Shown here in pieces: positions 46,583-54,853 of a DNA stretch of 64,000 bases; within the stretch, counting starts at the first letter, position 1, and each line of letters starts with the position of its first letter. Both the position numbers and the translations under genes were made by a program. The stretch is from Halobacteriales archaeon QS_6_71_20. Lineage in GTDB: Archaea; Halobacteriota; Halobacteria; Halobacteriales; Haloferacaceae. The notes below the pieces were generated by a model. That model had not been told where the DNA came from and searched no databases. It saw only the letters and a program-made list of their open reading frames with translations. The DNA lies in assembly GCA_003020945.1 (NCBI GenBank), contig PXRU01000002.1:1-64000 (forward strand), read 5' to 3'.

Positions 46583-47029
46583 TCATCGCCCGCCGAACAG
46601 CCGCCGGAGGCGATCCATCAGCCCGCCGTCGTCGCCCGCGTCGCTCCCGCCGTCCGCGTCGCTCGCGAACAGCTCACGTTCCACGGCGTCGAGTTCCCCG
46701 TCGCCGTACCGGTCGTCCGTGCGGGCGTCCGTCAGCCAGTCGCGCCACGCCTCGTCGGCGAGGACGCCCCGCGACTCCGGCCCCCACTGCTCGACCAGCT
46801 CGTCGCGGCCCTCGAAGGGGACGTCCATGTCGCCGCCGCCCCAGTACAGCGGCGACAGCTTGAACTCGTACTCCTCGTGGTCCAGCGGGACGAACCGGTA
46901 CGGGTAGCCGTTGAACGAGAACACCTCGCCCGCGGCGACCGTCTCCCCGGACGGGAGATCGAGCGTCTCGGTCCCCTCGGGCGCTCCGGACGGCTCCCCG
47001 GCCGCGGCCGACCCCGACGGCTCGCTCAT
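46583..47029 (-). CDS. Hypothetical acidic haloarchaeal protein
   Basis: 148 residues from ATG 47029. After a disordered start it has ETVAAGEVFSFNGYPYRFVPLDHEEYEFKLSPLYWGGGDMDVPFEGRDEL, a compact beta/aromatic core, then WLTDARTDDRYGDGELDAVERELF and a C-terminal amphipathic helix LMDRLRRLFGGR. A start at 47056 would add ten basic residues. It is not recognised as a named family. Confidence 0.65.
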   Translation of the reverse strand: MSEPSGSAAAGEPSGAPEGTETLDLPSGETVAAGEVFSFNGYPYRFVPLDHEEYEFKLSPLYWGGGDMDVPFEGRDELVEQWGPESRGVLADEAWRDWLTDARTDDRYGDGELDAVERELFASDADGGSDAGDDGGLMDRLRRLFGGR

Positions 47030-47139
47030 GCGGCGACGGAGGTGCCGGAGGCGCATGTGCCTTCGGTCCGACCCCTCACCGGGATGACATCGTCGCCGCG
47101 GTCACTCGCGGTGGCGGCCGCCCGCTGTCGCCACCGGCG

Positions 47140-48444
47140 TCACTCCCGGAGGTCCGCCGCCCGACGCCGGGCCTCCGCGACGACCGCGGGTCTGCCCGCG
47201 AACCGGATCTCGACCGTCTCGGCGCCGTACGTCGCCTCGGTGTCGCCGCGGTCGTGGAGCCAGGAGACCAGCGCCCGCGCGTCCCCGGAGTTCGGCACCG
47301 AGAGCTCGACCGCCTCGCGCGGCAGCGCCGTCGACAGCGCCGCGCGGAGCTCCCCGATCCCGTCGCCCTCGCGCGCGCTGACCGTCACCGGCTCCCGCGT
47401 GTCGACGTCGGCGTCCGCGAGCGCGTCGGCGACCGTCGCCGTCGCGGCCGCGCGCTCGCGCTCGGTCAGCCGGTCGGCCTTGTTCACGACCGGGATCACC
47501 GGGCCGGTCGCGTCGCCCGCGAGCACGTCGACGGCGGTCGCCAGCCGCCGGCGCAGCGTCGCCGCCTCCGCGCTCGCGTCGACGACCGCGAGGACGGCGT
47601 CGGCGGCGGCGATCTCTTCGAGCGTCGCCGAGAACGACCGCACGAGCTCGTGGGGGAGGTCCGCGACCAACCCCACGGTGTCGGCGAGCAGTACCCGCCG
47701 GCCGTCGACGGTCGCGCGCCGCGTGGTCGTCTCCAGCGTCTCGAAGAGGCGGTCCGCCGTCGCCGCCGTCTCGGGGAGGTCGTCGTGGTCGGCGGCCTCG
47801 CTCTCGACGGTCAGGTCGTCCGCGAGCCGGCGCAGCAGCGTCGACTTGCCCGCGTTGGTGTAGCCCGCCAGCGCGACGAGGTCGAACCCCTCCTCGCGGC
47901 GCCGTTCGCGCCGGTCGGCCGCGGCGTCGGTCAGCTCCTCCAGCCGTCGTTCCAGGTCGTCGATGCGGCGCTCCACGTCGAGCACCGGCGACCCCTTCTC
48001 GGTGGCAGCGTTCAGCAGCGACTCCTCGGTCGCCCGGCGCACCCGCGGCAGCTCGTAACGGAGCGTCGCCAGCCGCACCTGCGTCGTCGCGGCCGCGGAG
48101 CCGGCGCCCGCGGCGAAGATCTCGAGCACGAGCCGGTAGCGGTCCACCAGCGTCGTCGCCGGGGGCAACAGCTCCAGCAGGTCGGTGTACTGGCCGGGCG
48201 TGAGCTCGCCGTCGACCACGACCGCGTCGGCGCCGGCGTCGGCGACGACCCCGGCCAGCTCCCGGGCTTTCCCCTCGCCGAGGTGGTAGCGGCGGTCCTC
48301 CCGGCGTCGCTGCGTCACCTCGCCGACGACGTCGTAGCCGGCGGCGGCCGCGAGCCGCCGGATCTCCGCCGTGTCGGGTGTCGAGTCCGCGTCGCGGGCG
48401 GCGACGACCGCCCGCCCGCCGTCGAGTCTGTCTCGTACGTTCAC
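47140..48444 (-). CDS. HflX-family GTPase, second paralog
   Basis: 434 residues from GTG 48444 (VNVRDRLDGGRAVVAARDAD). The HflX N-domain (GYDVVGEVTQRRREDRRYHLGEGKARELAG), the basic helix RLATLRYELPRVRR and the G domain with P-loop GYTNAGKSTLLRRL, DTVGLVADLPHEL and NKADRL are all intact, unlike the first hflX. The C-terminal substrate of NSGDARALVSWLHDRGDTEATYGAETVEIRFAGRP is typical. It differs from the 2196-3422 protein in its linker and middle, so the two are distinct paralogs rather than a duplication. Confidence 0.9.
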   Translation of the reverse strand: MNVRDRLDGGRAVVAARDADSTPDTAEIRRLAAAAGYDVVGEVTQRRREDRRYHLGEGKARELAGVVADAGADAVVVDGELTPGQYTDLLELLPPATTLVDRYRLVLEIFAAGAGSAAATTQVRLATLRYELPRVRRATEESLLNAATEKGSPVLDVERRIDDLERRLEELTDAAADRRERRREEGFDLVALAGYTNAGKSTLLRRLADDLTVESEAADHDDLPETAATADRLFETLETTTRRATVDGRRVLLADTVGLVADLPHELVRSFSATLEEIAAADAVLAVVDASAEAATLRRRLATAVDVLAGDATGPVIPVVNKADRLTERERAAATATVADALADADVDTREPVTVSAREGDGIGELRAALSTALPREAVELSVPNSGDARALVSWLHDRGDTEATYGAETVEIRFAGRPAVVAEARRRAADLRE

Positions 48445-48540
48445 TGTGTGTCGTGACCGCGGGTCCGCCGGGACCGGGACTGCGAGCTCCCGGGTCCGGC
48501 CGACCGCGGTCGGCCCTCCGCTCGACCGTGCTCCAGGGGG

Positions 48541-48574
48541 GACCGTCGCCCCGTCCACTCCGGGGGCGACGGTC
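48541..48574. other. 12-bp stem-loop in the hflX-2 upstream region
   Basis: GACCGTCGCCCC (48541-48552) pairs exactly with GGGGCGACGGTC (48563-48574) around a 10-base loop. It lies between the stop of the 93-residue gene (48710) and the GTG of hflX-2 (48444), so it could be a terminator-like or leader structure. No T-run follows. Confidence 0.4.
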
Positions 48575-48709
48575 GCCCCGCCGTGCCGACCGACGCGTCC
48601 TCGCCGACGCGCCGGTCAGCGGTCCGAGGGGCGGGTCTCCATACCGCGACGTTCGGCCCCGGAGGTATGAGGCTTGCTTCGGTGTGGGAGTCGTTGACGG
48701 GGTGGGCCC

Positions 48710-48991
48710 CTACTCGACGGCCTCGATCAGGTAGTGGTCGTCGTCCTGTCGCACCAGCTCTGCGTCCTCGCGCATGCTCACGGCGTAGCCGGTCGGCCCC
48801 CGCTCCAGGTCGTGGGCGGCGTTCACCCGGACGAGGTTGCCGATGAGCTGTGCCGAGGGCGGCTTCTGGGCGGCGCCGCAGTCGTAGACGGTGAGCAGCT
48901 CGTTGCCGTCCTCCGTCTCGTAGACGATCACCCGCGCGTGGGGGGCGAGCCGCCAGCGGCCGTCGCCGCTGGGCGGGAGCGTCAGCGTCAC
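48710..48991 (-). CDS. Hypothetical protein coupled to the HerA-like ATPase
   Basis: 93 residues from GTG 48991, which overlaps the HerA-like TGA (GTGA). The protein is strand-rich: RWRLAPHARVIVYETEDGNELLTVYDCGAAQKPPSAQLIGNLVRVNAAHDLERGPTGYAV, then SMREDAELVRQDDDHYLIEAVE. The overlap indicates a dedicated partner of the ATPase. I do not recognise the fold. Confidence 0.7.
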   Translation of the reverse strand: MTLTLPPSGDGRWRLAPHARVIVYETEDGNELLTVYDCGAAQKPPSAQLIGNLVRVNAAHDLERGPTGYAVSMREDAELVRQDDDHYLIEAVE

Positions 48992-51900
48992 GGCGACGGC
49001 TCCGTGTCGAGGCCGGCACGCGCCTCGATCTCTGCGACCATCTCCACGAGCTCCTGCTCGTCGGTCCGGTCGCCGTACGCCCGTCGCACGAGCCGCGGGA
49101 GGGCGTACGCGTACTCCCCCTCGCTGCGGTGGTCGACGAACCCCGCCCGCCTGAGCGTCCTGTTTCGCGCGTACGCGTAGCGGCGGTCGCCCGACCCGTC
49201 GGCCGCGAGGTGTGCCTCGACGGGCGTCGCGCGGCCCGCCTCCCGGTAGGCCGAGAGCATCCGTCGTGTCACCGGCTCCAGCGACTCCACCGCCCGGACG
49301 AACCCCGCGACGACCGCCTCCCGGCGGCGGAGCTCGTCGCCGTCGAGGAACGCGGCGGCGTCGTCGGCGTCGGGGAAGCCCGTCCGCGACCGCGCGGCCG
49401 AGATGTCCACGCCGTCGGTCGCCGGAACCGCGCGCCGGACCCGGTCGTCGCCGGCCCCTCGCCCGCCCGTCGCGGGCTCGGCCGTCGCCGCGCCGTTCGT
49501 CTCGGTGGCGCCGTTCGTCTCCGGCGTTCCGGCCGCCTCGCCGGCCTCGGCGGCCCCGTCGTCGGCCGCGGAGCCGTTCGTCGCGGCCGCGACCGAGGCC
49601 GGCTCGGCCTCGGCGTCCGTCCCCGTCTCCCCGGGCTCGTCCGCCGCCCGGGTAACGTCCGCTGCGGTCGCGTGTTCCGTCGACCCCGTCGCGGCCGTCC
49701 CCTCCGTCGACCGACTTCCCGACTCCGCGGTCCCCGCCGACGCCGGCTCCTCGTAGTCGTGGCGCTCGGACTGGTCGTCGGGAGCGTCCCCGAGCGGGCC
49801 GGGGGCGTCGTCCTCGCGGCGTCGCGGCTCCGGCGCCGAGCCGTCGCGGTAGGAGGCGCCGGACTTCCGTAGCAGCGCCTGCGCGAAGGTGTCGGCCATC
49901 TCTGACATGTCGCGCGCCTCCTCCAGCTCCCGCTCCAGTTGGGTGATCCGCTGCCGCTTCTTGTCGAGCTCCTGGCGGAGGTCCGCCAGCTCCGACTCGG
50001 TGCGCTCGCGCTCCTCGGTGATCGACTCCAGCTCCGACACCAGGTCGCCGGAGACGGATTTCAGGTCGGGGCGCTCGAAGTCGTCGAGGCCGGGCGTCGC
50101 GCCCGCGTCGAACGTCTCCTTGCGGTGGAACTGGACCCGGCGGATCGACTCCGCCCAGTCGGTCATCAGGAACGCCTCGCCGTCGTCCATGTCCTCGATG
50201 GCCTCGCCGTACTCGCTCCCCAGTATCTTGGAGACGACCTTCGTGTCGTTGTCCCAGGTGAGGCGGTGCCAGCAGAGCCAGTCGCACTGGGTGATGAAGT
50301 CCTTCTTCACGTCGGCGGGGCGCTGGGAGATGCCGACGATGCCGAGGCCGTGTTTCCGTCCGCGCTTGCCGATCTTGATCAGCGTCTTCCCCGTCTTGTC
50401 CATCCCGGCGCCCTCCGGGATGTACTCGTGACACTCCTCGACGAGCATCAGGAACGGCTTCTTCAGCTTCTTCTCCTTCGCGAACAGCTGTCGGGCCGTC
50501 TCCCGGATCAGCTCCGAGGCCTCGTCCTCGTCGAGGTACCCCGACACGTCGAGGATGATCGGGACGTTCTGCTCCAGCGCGAGCGAGGCGATCTTCCCCG
50601 CGTGCTCGGCGGAGACCTGGATGTCGCACTCCCCGTCGGCGCCGACGTGGAGGATCTCGAACTCCTCCTTCAGCCCGTAGTACTCGCCGTCGCTGTCGAC
50701 GATCAGGACCGGAAAGCTGTTCGCCAGCAGCTTCTCGATGACGACCGAGGCGGTGTTCGAGTTGTGGACGAACACGCCGTTCGCCACGAAGTTGTCGTTG
50801 AACGCCACGTCGAGGTCGTACACCGACCGCTCCTCGTCGAGCGGCTCGACCGACGCGACCCGCTTCCAGTGAATGTCCGAAGATCCGAACGCCCGCGCGC
50901 GACCGTGGATGTCGAGTTCGTCGACGAGTCGATTGTAGGTCGCTCTGGATGCCGTCTGTCGCCGCGTGAGGTTGTGGACCGATGCGCCGTCGACTCGCCG
51001 GTCGCTGTCCCGTTTCGTCCACTCCGCGCTCCGGGCGGCGGCGTTGAGCACCGGCCCGAAGTTCGGGATCATGTCCTTGGAGTCGTATCGTGTGGTGCCG
51101 TCGCGCTCCGAGACCAGATCGGTCAGCCGCTCGGCTTTCGAGTCGACGCTCAGGTCGACCACCTCGGCGAATCGCTCCAGACAGAACGCATCGACCGTGA
51201 TGCGTCGATACCGTCGGCGCTCGCCGTCGTACAACGTGAACTTCTCTCGAACCGTCGAGGAGACGCCGAACTGGCGGAGCAGCTCCTGCAGCCCGTCGAC
51301 GAGCTCGTCCGACTTCGACATCGCGGCGGCGGTCGTCTCTCCGACCGTTCCGTCGCCGTCGACGTAGCCGGAAACGACTCCGGCCCGGAATCCCGCGGGC
51401 GTATCGAACACCCACCCGGGGATCGTTTTCGCGGCCGAACCGCGTCCGAACTCGGATTCGAGAAACCGTGCGTACGGCTGAAACCCCTTGTTGCACGTTC
51501 GGTCGTAGACGTTGTAGCCGCGCGACCCGAGGAACTCCCGAACCCCGTCGTCGACGTTGGAGATCTGGAGTGTCAACTGCGAGTCGAACGATCCCTCGGC
51601 GAGATACAGACCGACCTCCTTCCCGGCGTCGAAGTCCAGTTCGAGCGTTCTCGACTCCGTGCGCGGACCACTGTGAACGACACCGCCGTCGACGATGACG
51701 TTGTTCGCGTCCCCGAGATACTCCGCCAGGTCGATCTCGGTGACCGACTCGGCACTCGGGAGCGTCCGCGACAGCGGCATCCACGTCCCCTCCTCGACCT
51801 CGCTCCCCTCGACGGCGGTGATCTCGAGCCCGTCGGCGGTGAGGAAGCTGTGGTCCTCGGTTCCGACGATCTCGGTTCCGTCCTCCAGTGTTATCCTGAC

Positions 51901-52203
51901 GAGTCTGTCGTCGGTGTGCTTGATCGTCGCCTGGACCTCGCGGAACTCCTGTTCGTAGGTGTGTTTGTTCAGCGAGAGGACTTCATCGCCCTTCGAAACC
52001 GCTTCGATCGGTTTTCTCCCGTCGGAGGTGTGGACCGGGGTGCCTTCGAGCACGCTCTTTCCGCCGCCCGATTTCCCGGTGATGAACCCGCGCCCGGTGA
52101 GGATCTCGACGACGGGGAGGGAGACGGACGTGCCGGCCGCCAGCTCCGACTCCCCGCCGGGTCCGTCGCTCACGTCCGCGACGGTGATCGTCTCGTCGCT
52201 CAT
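48988..52203 (-). CDS. HerA-like (DUF87) ATPase interrupted by an intein in the P-loop
   Basis: 1071 residues, of which 432 are an intein, leaving a 639-residue ATPase. Extein 1 (1-49) ends TGKSGGGK and extein 2 restarts SNTASVVIEKLL, so the Walker A is GKSGGGKS after splicing. Walker B is in FLMLVEECHEYIPEG, and QRPADVKKDFITQCDWLCWHRLTWDND is typical of HerA-type DNA translocases. A coiled coil (about 760-810) and a long acidic, low-complexity tail precede a C-terminal wHTH-like region ending in RRAYGDRTDEQELVEM. It likely acts in DNA repair or end processing, but no nurA is adjacent. Confidence 0.88.
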   Translation of the reverse strand: MSDETITVADVSDGPGGESELAAGTSVSLPVVEILTGRGFITGKSGGGKSVLEGTPVHTSDGRKPIEAVSKGDEVLSLNKHTYEQEFREVQATIKHTDDRLVRITLEDGTEIVGTEDHSFLTADGLEITAVEGSEVEEGTWMPLSRTLPSAESVTEIDLAEYLGDANNVIVDGGVVHSGPRTESRTLELDFDAGKEVGLYLAEGSFDSQLTLQISNVDDGVREFLGSRGYNVYDRTCNKGFQPYARFLESEFGRGSAAKTIPGWVFDTPAGFRAGVVSGYVDGDGTVGETTAAAMSKSDELVDGLQELLRQFGVSSTVREKFTLYDGERRRYRRITVDAFCLERFAEVVDLSVDSKAERLTDLVSERDGTTRYDSKDMIPNFGPVLNAAARSAEWTKRDSDRRVDGASVHNLTRRQTASRATYNRLVDELDIHGRARAFGSSDIHWKRVASVEPLDEERSVYDLDVAFNDNFVANGVFVHNSNTASVVIEKLLANSFPVLIVDSDGEYYGLKEEFEILHVGADGECDIQVSAEHAGKIASLALEQNVPIILDVSGYLDEDEASELIRETARQLFAKEKKLKKPFLMLVEECHEYIPEGAGMDKTGKTLIKIGKRGRKHGLGIVGISQRPADVKKDFITQCDWLCWHRLTWDNDTKVVSKILGSEYGEAIEDMDDGEAFLMTDWAESIRRVQFHRKETFDAGATPGLDDFERPDLKSVSGDLVSELESITEERERTESELADLRQELDKKRQRITQLERELEEARDMSEMADTFAQALLRKSGASYRDGSAPEPRRREDDAPGPLGDAPDDQSERHDYEEPASAGTAESGSRSTEGTAATGSTEHATAADVTRAADEPGETGTDAEAEPASVAAATNGSAADDGAAEAGEAAGTPETNGATETNGAATAEPATGGRGAGDDRVRRAVPATDGVDISAARSRTGFPDADDAAAFLDGDELRRREAVVAGFVRAVESLEPVTRRMLSAYREAGRATPVEAHLAADGSGDRRYAYARNRTLRRAGFVDHRSEGEYAYALPRLVRRAYGDRTDEQELVEMVAEIEARAGLDTEPSP
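50761..52056 (-). mobile_element. LAGLIDADG intein (432 residues) inserted in the Walker A motif of the HerA-like ATPase
   Basis: The insert begins with Ser (SVLEGTPVHTSDG, residue 50) and ends GVFVHN before the +1 Ser of GKS, a canonical splice junction set with N-terminal Ser. Block B is TEDHSFL (TxxH). The two LAGLIDADG-like helices are LYLAEGSF and YVDGDGTV. Block F/G is YDLDVAFNDNFVANGVFVHN. The insertion interrupts the phosphate-binding loop between K49 and S482, so splicing is required for ATPase activity. Its codons are less GC-rich than the flanking exteins. Confidence 0.9.
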
Positions 52204-52403
52204 TGTCGACCACTGGCCGCCGTCCGGGCTTAAGTCCAGCCGTCACGTCTGACACGCGTCCGACGACGCTGGTTCCGTCGGTTACGGGGCCGTCGCGTCC
52301 CCGTCACACGCCCGGGGTGAACTCGGGTGCCGTGCCGGCGATCGCCTGCCCGTGGACACGAGTCCGGAACTCCACACGGCCGGAGCGCGCCGGCCGTAGC
52401 CCG

Positions 52404-52805
52404 TCAGGACGCCGCCCGGACCGCCTCGACGGCGTCGTGCCACTTCCGGGCCACCTCGTCGGCGCGCTCCGTCTTGTCCTCGATGTCCTGCTGGTCGCGG
52501 AGCCAGTAGAGGTCCGTGTAGAAGGCGACGATCGCCTCCACCTCGCGGTCGGTGAGGTGGCCGATCCGGTCGGCGTTGTTCTCGTACACCTGCGGCGGCT
52601 CCACGCTCGCGGCCAGCGCCTCGTAGCTCCCCGCCTCCGTCAGCTCGGCGACGTACGACAGCGCCTCCAGCTCGGTCCGGAACGCGAGCCTGAGGTGGTC
52701 CGTCTCCGCGCGCCGCCGGCGGCGGAACACGAAGTAGGAGCCGGCTGCCGTCGCCACCGCGCCGACGAGGCTCCCGAGCACGAGCCCGGTCACGACCTCC
52801 ACCAT
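52404..52805 (-). CDS. Small membrane-anchored hypothetical protein
   Basis: 133 residues. An N-terminal helix VVTGLVLGSLVGAVATAAGSYFVF is followed by RRRRRAETDHL and a largely helical, acidic domain (FRTELEALSYVAELTEAGSYEALAASVEPPQVYENNADRIGHL, EAIVAFYTDLYWLRDQQDIED). The pattern of one membrane span then a cytoplasmic helical domain is common in haloarchaeal orphan proteins. No family is recognised. Confidence 0.65.
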   Translation of the reverse strand: MVEVVTGLVLGSLVGAVATAAGSYFVFRRRRRAETDHLRLAFRTELEALSYVAELTEAGSYEALAASVEPPQVYENNADRIGHLTDREVEAIVAFYTDLYWLRDQQDIEDKTERADEVARKWHDAVEAVRAAS

Positions 52806-52873
52806 GGACGGGGAGTCGCCGGCGCGCCGGAAAGTCGTCGTGGCCGTTCGTGGGCCGGCGGGGCCCGGGCCGC

Positions 52874-54147
52874 TTACGCGAAGTCGTCGAGGTCGACCTG
52901 GCCGTCGCGTCGCCGCTCGGGGCGCTCCCGCTCCCGCTCGCGTCCGTCCTCGTCGGCCCACTCGTCGAGCGTCGCCGCGCCGTCGGCGGACCTGTGGACG
53001 ACGCCGTCCGCGTCGCCGCCGTGCACCCCGGCGGTCCCCCTTGCCTCTCTTTCCGCCCCCTCGTAGCCGCCCAGCGTCGACTGCTCGGCGGCGGCGAAGG
53101 AGAGCTTCGAGACGCGGACGCCCAGCTTCCGGACGGGTTCGCCCTCGAACTCCCGCAGGAGGTCGAGCGCGACCTCCTCGACCAGCTCCGGGTCGTCGAC
53201 CGGGCCGGACAGCGAGTCGGCCCGCGTGTTCACGTCGAACGGCGGACACACCACCTTCACGCCGATGGTGCGGTACAGCGCCTCCCGGGAGCGCGCGCGT
53301 TCGGCCACGTCCGCCGCCAGCGCACGGGCCTTCTCGCGTTTGGCCTCCTCGTCGTCGGTCGCGTCCGCGAACGCCGACTCCCGCGACAGCGACTTCGGCC
53401 GGCCGGTGGGCGTCACCTCGCGGTCGTCGCGGCCGTTCGCCCGGTCGTGGAACTCCCGCCCCCGGGAACCGAACCGCGCTTCGAGCGCCGCCGGGTCGGC
53501 CGCCGCGAGGTCGCCGGCCGTCTCGATCCCCATCTCCGCGAGGTCGCCGGCGGTCACCGGGCCGACGCCGTGGATGGCCGAGACGGGCAGCGGCGCGAGG
53601 AAGTCGGCGACCTCGCCGGGGGGGACGACCGTCAGCCCGTCGGGCTTGTCGTGGTCGGAGGCGACCTTCGCGGTCGCCATGTTCGGCGCGACGCCGACGC
53701 TGGCGGGCACGCCCGCCTCGCGCTCGATGCGCTGGCGGACGTGTCTGGCGGACCCCTCCGCCAGCGTCCGGCCGCCCGTCCCGCCGTCGGGTTCGGCCGT
53801 CTCCGTGTCGCCGTCGGTCGCCCCGCCGTCGACGGTCGCCCACGACGTCACCCCGGTCACGTCGAGGTACGCCTCGTCTCGGCGTCCGCCATCCGCGGGA
53901 GTCGTTCCAGCGCCTGCGAGATGGGCTGGGCCGACTCGACGCCGTACTCGCGGGCCTCGTAGCTGGCCGTCGCCACCGCGCCGACCGTCTTCCCGGGCTC
54001 GTACCCCATCCCCACGACGACCGGCTCGCCCGCCAGTTCGGGCTCCTTCAGGCGCTCACAGGAGGCGTAGAAGCAGTCCATGTCGACGTGGAGCACGACG
54101 CGCTCCCCGGGCCCGCTCGTCGGCGCACCGGGCAGCGTCTCCTCCAT
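52874..54147 (-). pseudogene. dinB: DNA polymerase IV (Y family), internal deletion and frameshift
   Basis: The start from ATG 54147 is a proper Pol IV N-terminus ([62 protein letters not shown]). At about 53870-53885 the sequence jumps to [19 protein letters not shown] in another frame, so about 40-45 residues between the fingers and the catalytic SIDEAYLD strand are missing. The rest (SVGVAPNMATAKVASDHDKPDGLTVV, LPVSAIHGVGPVTAGDLAEMGIETAGDL, little finger to 52874) is intact. Pol IV would carry out translesion synthesis; this copy would not. Confidence 0.85.
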
Positions 54148-54241
54148 GCTCCCCCCTGGGCGGCCGGCCGTCGAAAACCTTCGCCCCGCGCGGTGGAACT
54201 GAAGCGGCGCGGTCCTCCGCCCGGCCTCCGGCGGGATCGAC

Positions 54242-54258
54242 GCGGGGATCGAACCCGC
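54242..54258 (-). other. tRNA T-arm-like sequence without a complete tRNA
   Basis: On the minus strand GCGGG-TTCGATC-CCCGC forms a perfect T-arm with a consensus TTCGATC loop. The following bases could be a 3' acceptor strand, but no matching 5' acceptor or D arm was found in the 60-100 bases before it. It lies in the 153-base gap between the Lrp gene (54301) and the dinB remnant. It may be a fragment or chance. Confidence 0.25.
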
Positions 54259-54300
54259 GCGGTCCCGGTCCGACCCCGGCCGACTCGTCGCCGCGGCCGG

Positions 54301-54729
54301 CTACTTGAGCCGCTCCTGCAGGACCGAGGGGTGAGCGGCGGTGACGCCGTCGACGCCGCCGATCGCCTCGGAGATCACGTCGCCGAGCTCGTCGCCGTCG
54401 GTGGCGCGCACCTCGGCCATGAACATGTGGTCGCCGGAGGAGCTGTACAGCGACTCGATGGCGTCGAGTTCCTTCAGCTCCCGCGTCGCCTCCACGTAGC
54501 GCTCGCTGTCGACGTCGATGCCCACGAGCGCGATCGTCTTGCCCGAGAGCTTCTTCGGGTCGACCTCCGCGGAGTAGCCGACGATGACGCCGTCGTCCTC
54601 CAGTCGGTTGATGTACTTGCGAACCGTCGGCTTGGAGACGCCGGCCCGGTCGGCGATCTCCGCGTAGGAGGCCTGTGCATCCTCCTCCAGCGCCTCGAGG
54701 ATGCGGTCGGCCGTAGAGGACGTGCTCAT
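54301..54729 (-). CDS. Lrp/AsnC-family regulator
   Basis: 142 residues. The wHTH (ADRILEALEEDAQASYAEIADRAGVSKPTVRKYINRLEDDGVI) is followed by the effector domain GYSAEVDPKKLSGKTIALVGIDVD and LDAIESLYSSSGDHMFMAEVRATDGDEL. It resembles haloarchaeal LrpA-type global regulators. A TATA box at 54752-54762 is 23-33 bases from ATG 54729, a leaderless layout. No linked enzyme is on the same strand, so it probably acts globally or in autoregulation. Confidence 0.92.
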   Translation of the reverse strand: MSTSSTADRILEALEEDAQASYAEIADRAGVSKPTVRKYINRLEDDGVIVGYSAEVDPKKLSGKTIALVGIDVDSERYVEATRELKELDAIESLYSSSGDHMFMAEVRATDGDELGDVISEAIGGVDGVTAAHPSVLQERLK

Positions 54730-54751
54730 TGGGACGGTGTTTCGTGCGCGC

Positions 54752-54762
54752 GAAAAAATACC
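54752..54762 (-). promoter_or_regulatory. TATA box of the Lrp gene
   Basis: GGTATTTTTTC on the minus strand, 23-33 bases upstream of ATG 54729. Confidence 0.65.
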
Positions 54763-54853
54763 TTCCGAAGGAGAAAACGGGTTTGTGGTTCGGGAGGGGC
54801 CGTCGTCCGAACGCCGGCCCCCCGCCCCGAGGGCGGGTCGCCCGCCTACCGGC

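Noticed and set aside
48710..51784. 1024-codon minus-strand frame in an alternative reading of the HerA-like gene
   Set aside because: It is out of frame with the ATPase and intein motifs; only its last 93 codons correspond to a real gene, starting at GTG 48991.
54200..54300. Possible full tRNA gene between dinB and the Lrp gene
   Set aside because: Only the T-arm is convincing; the acceptor and D arms do not pair, so no complete tRNA can be called.
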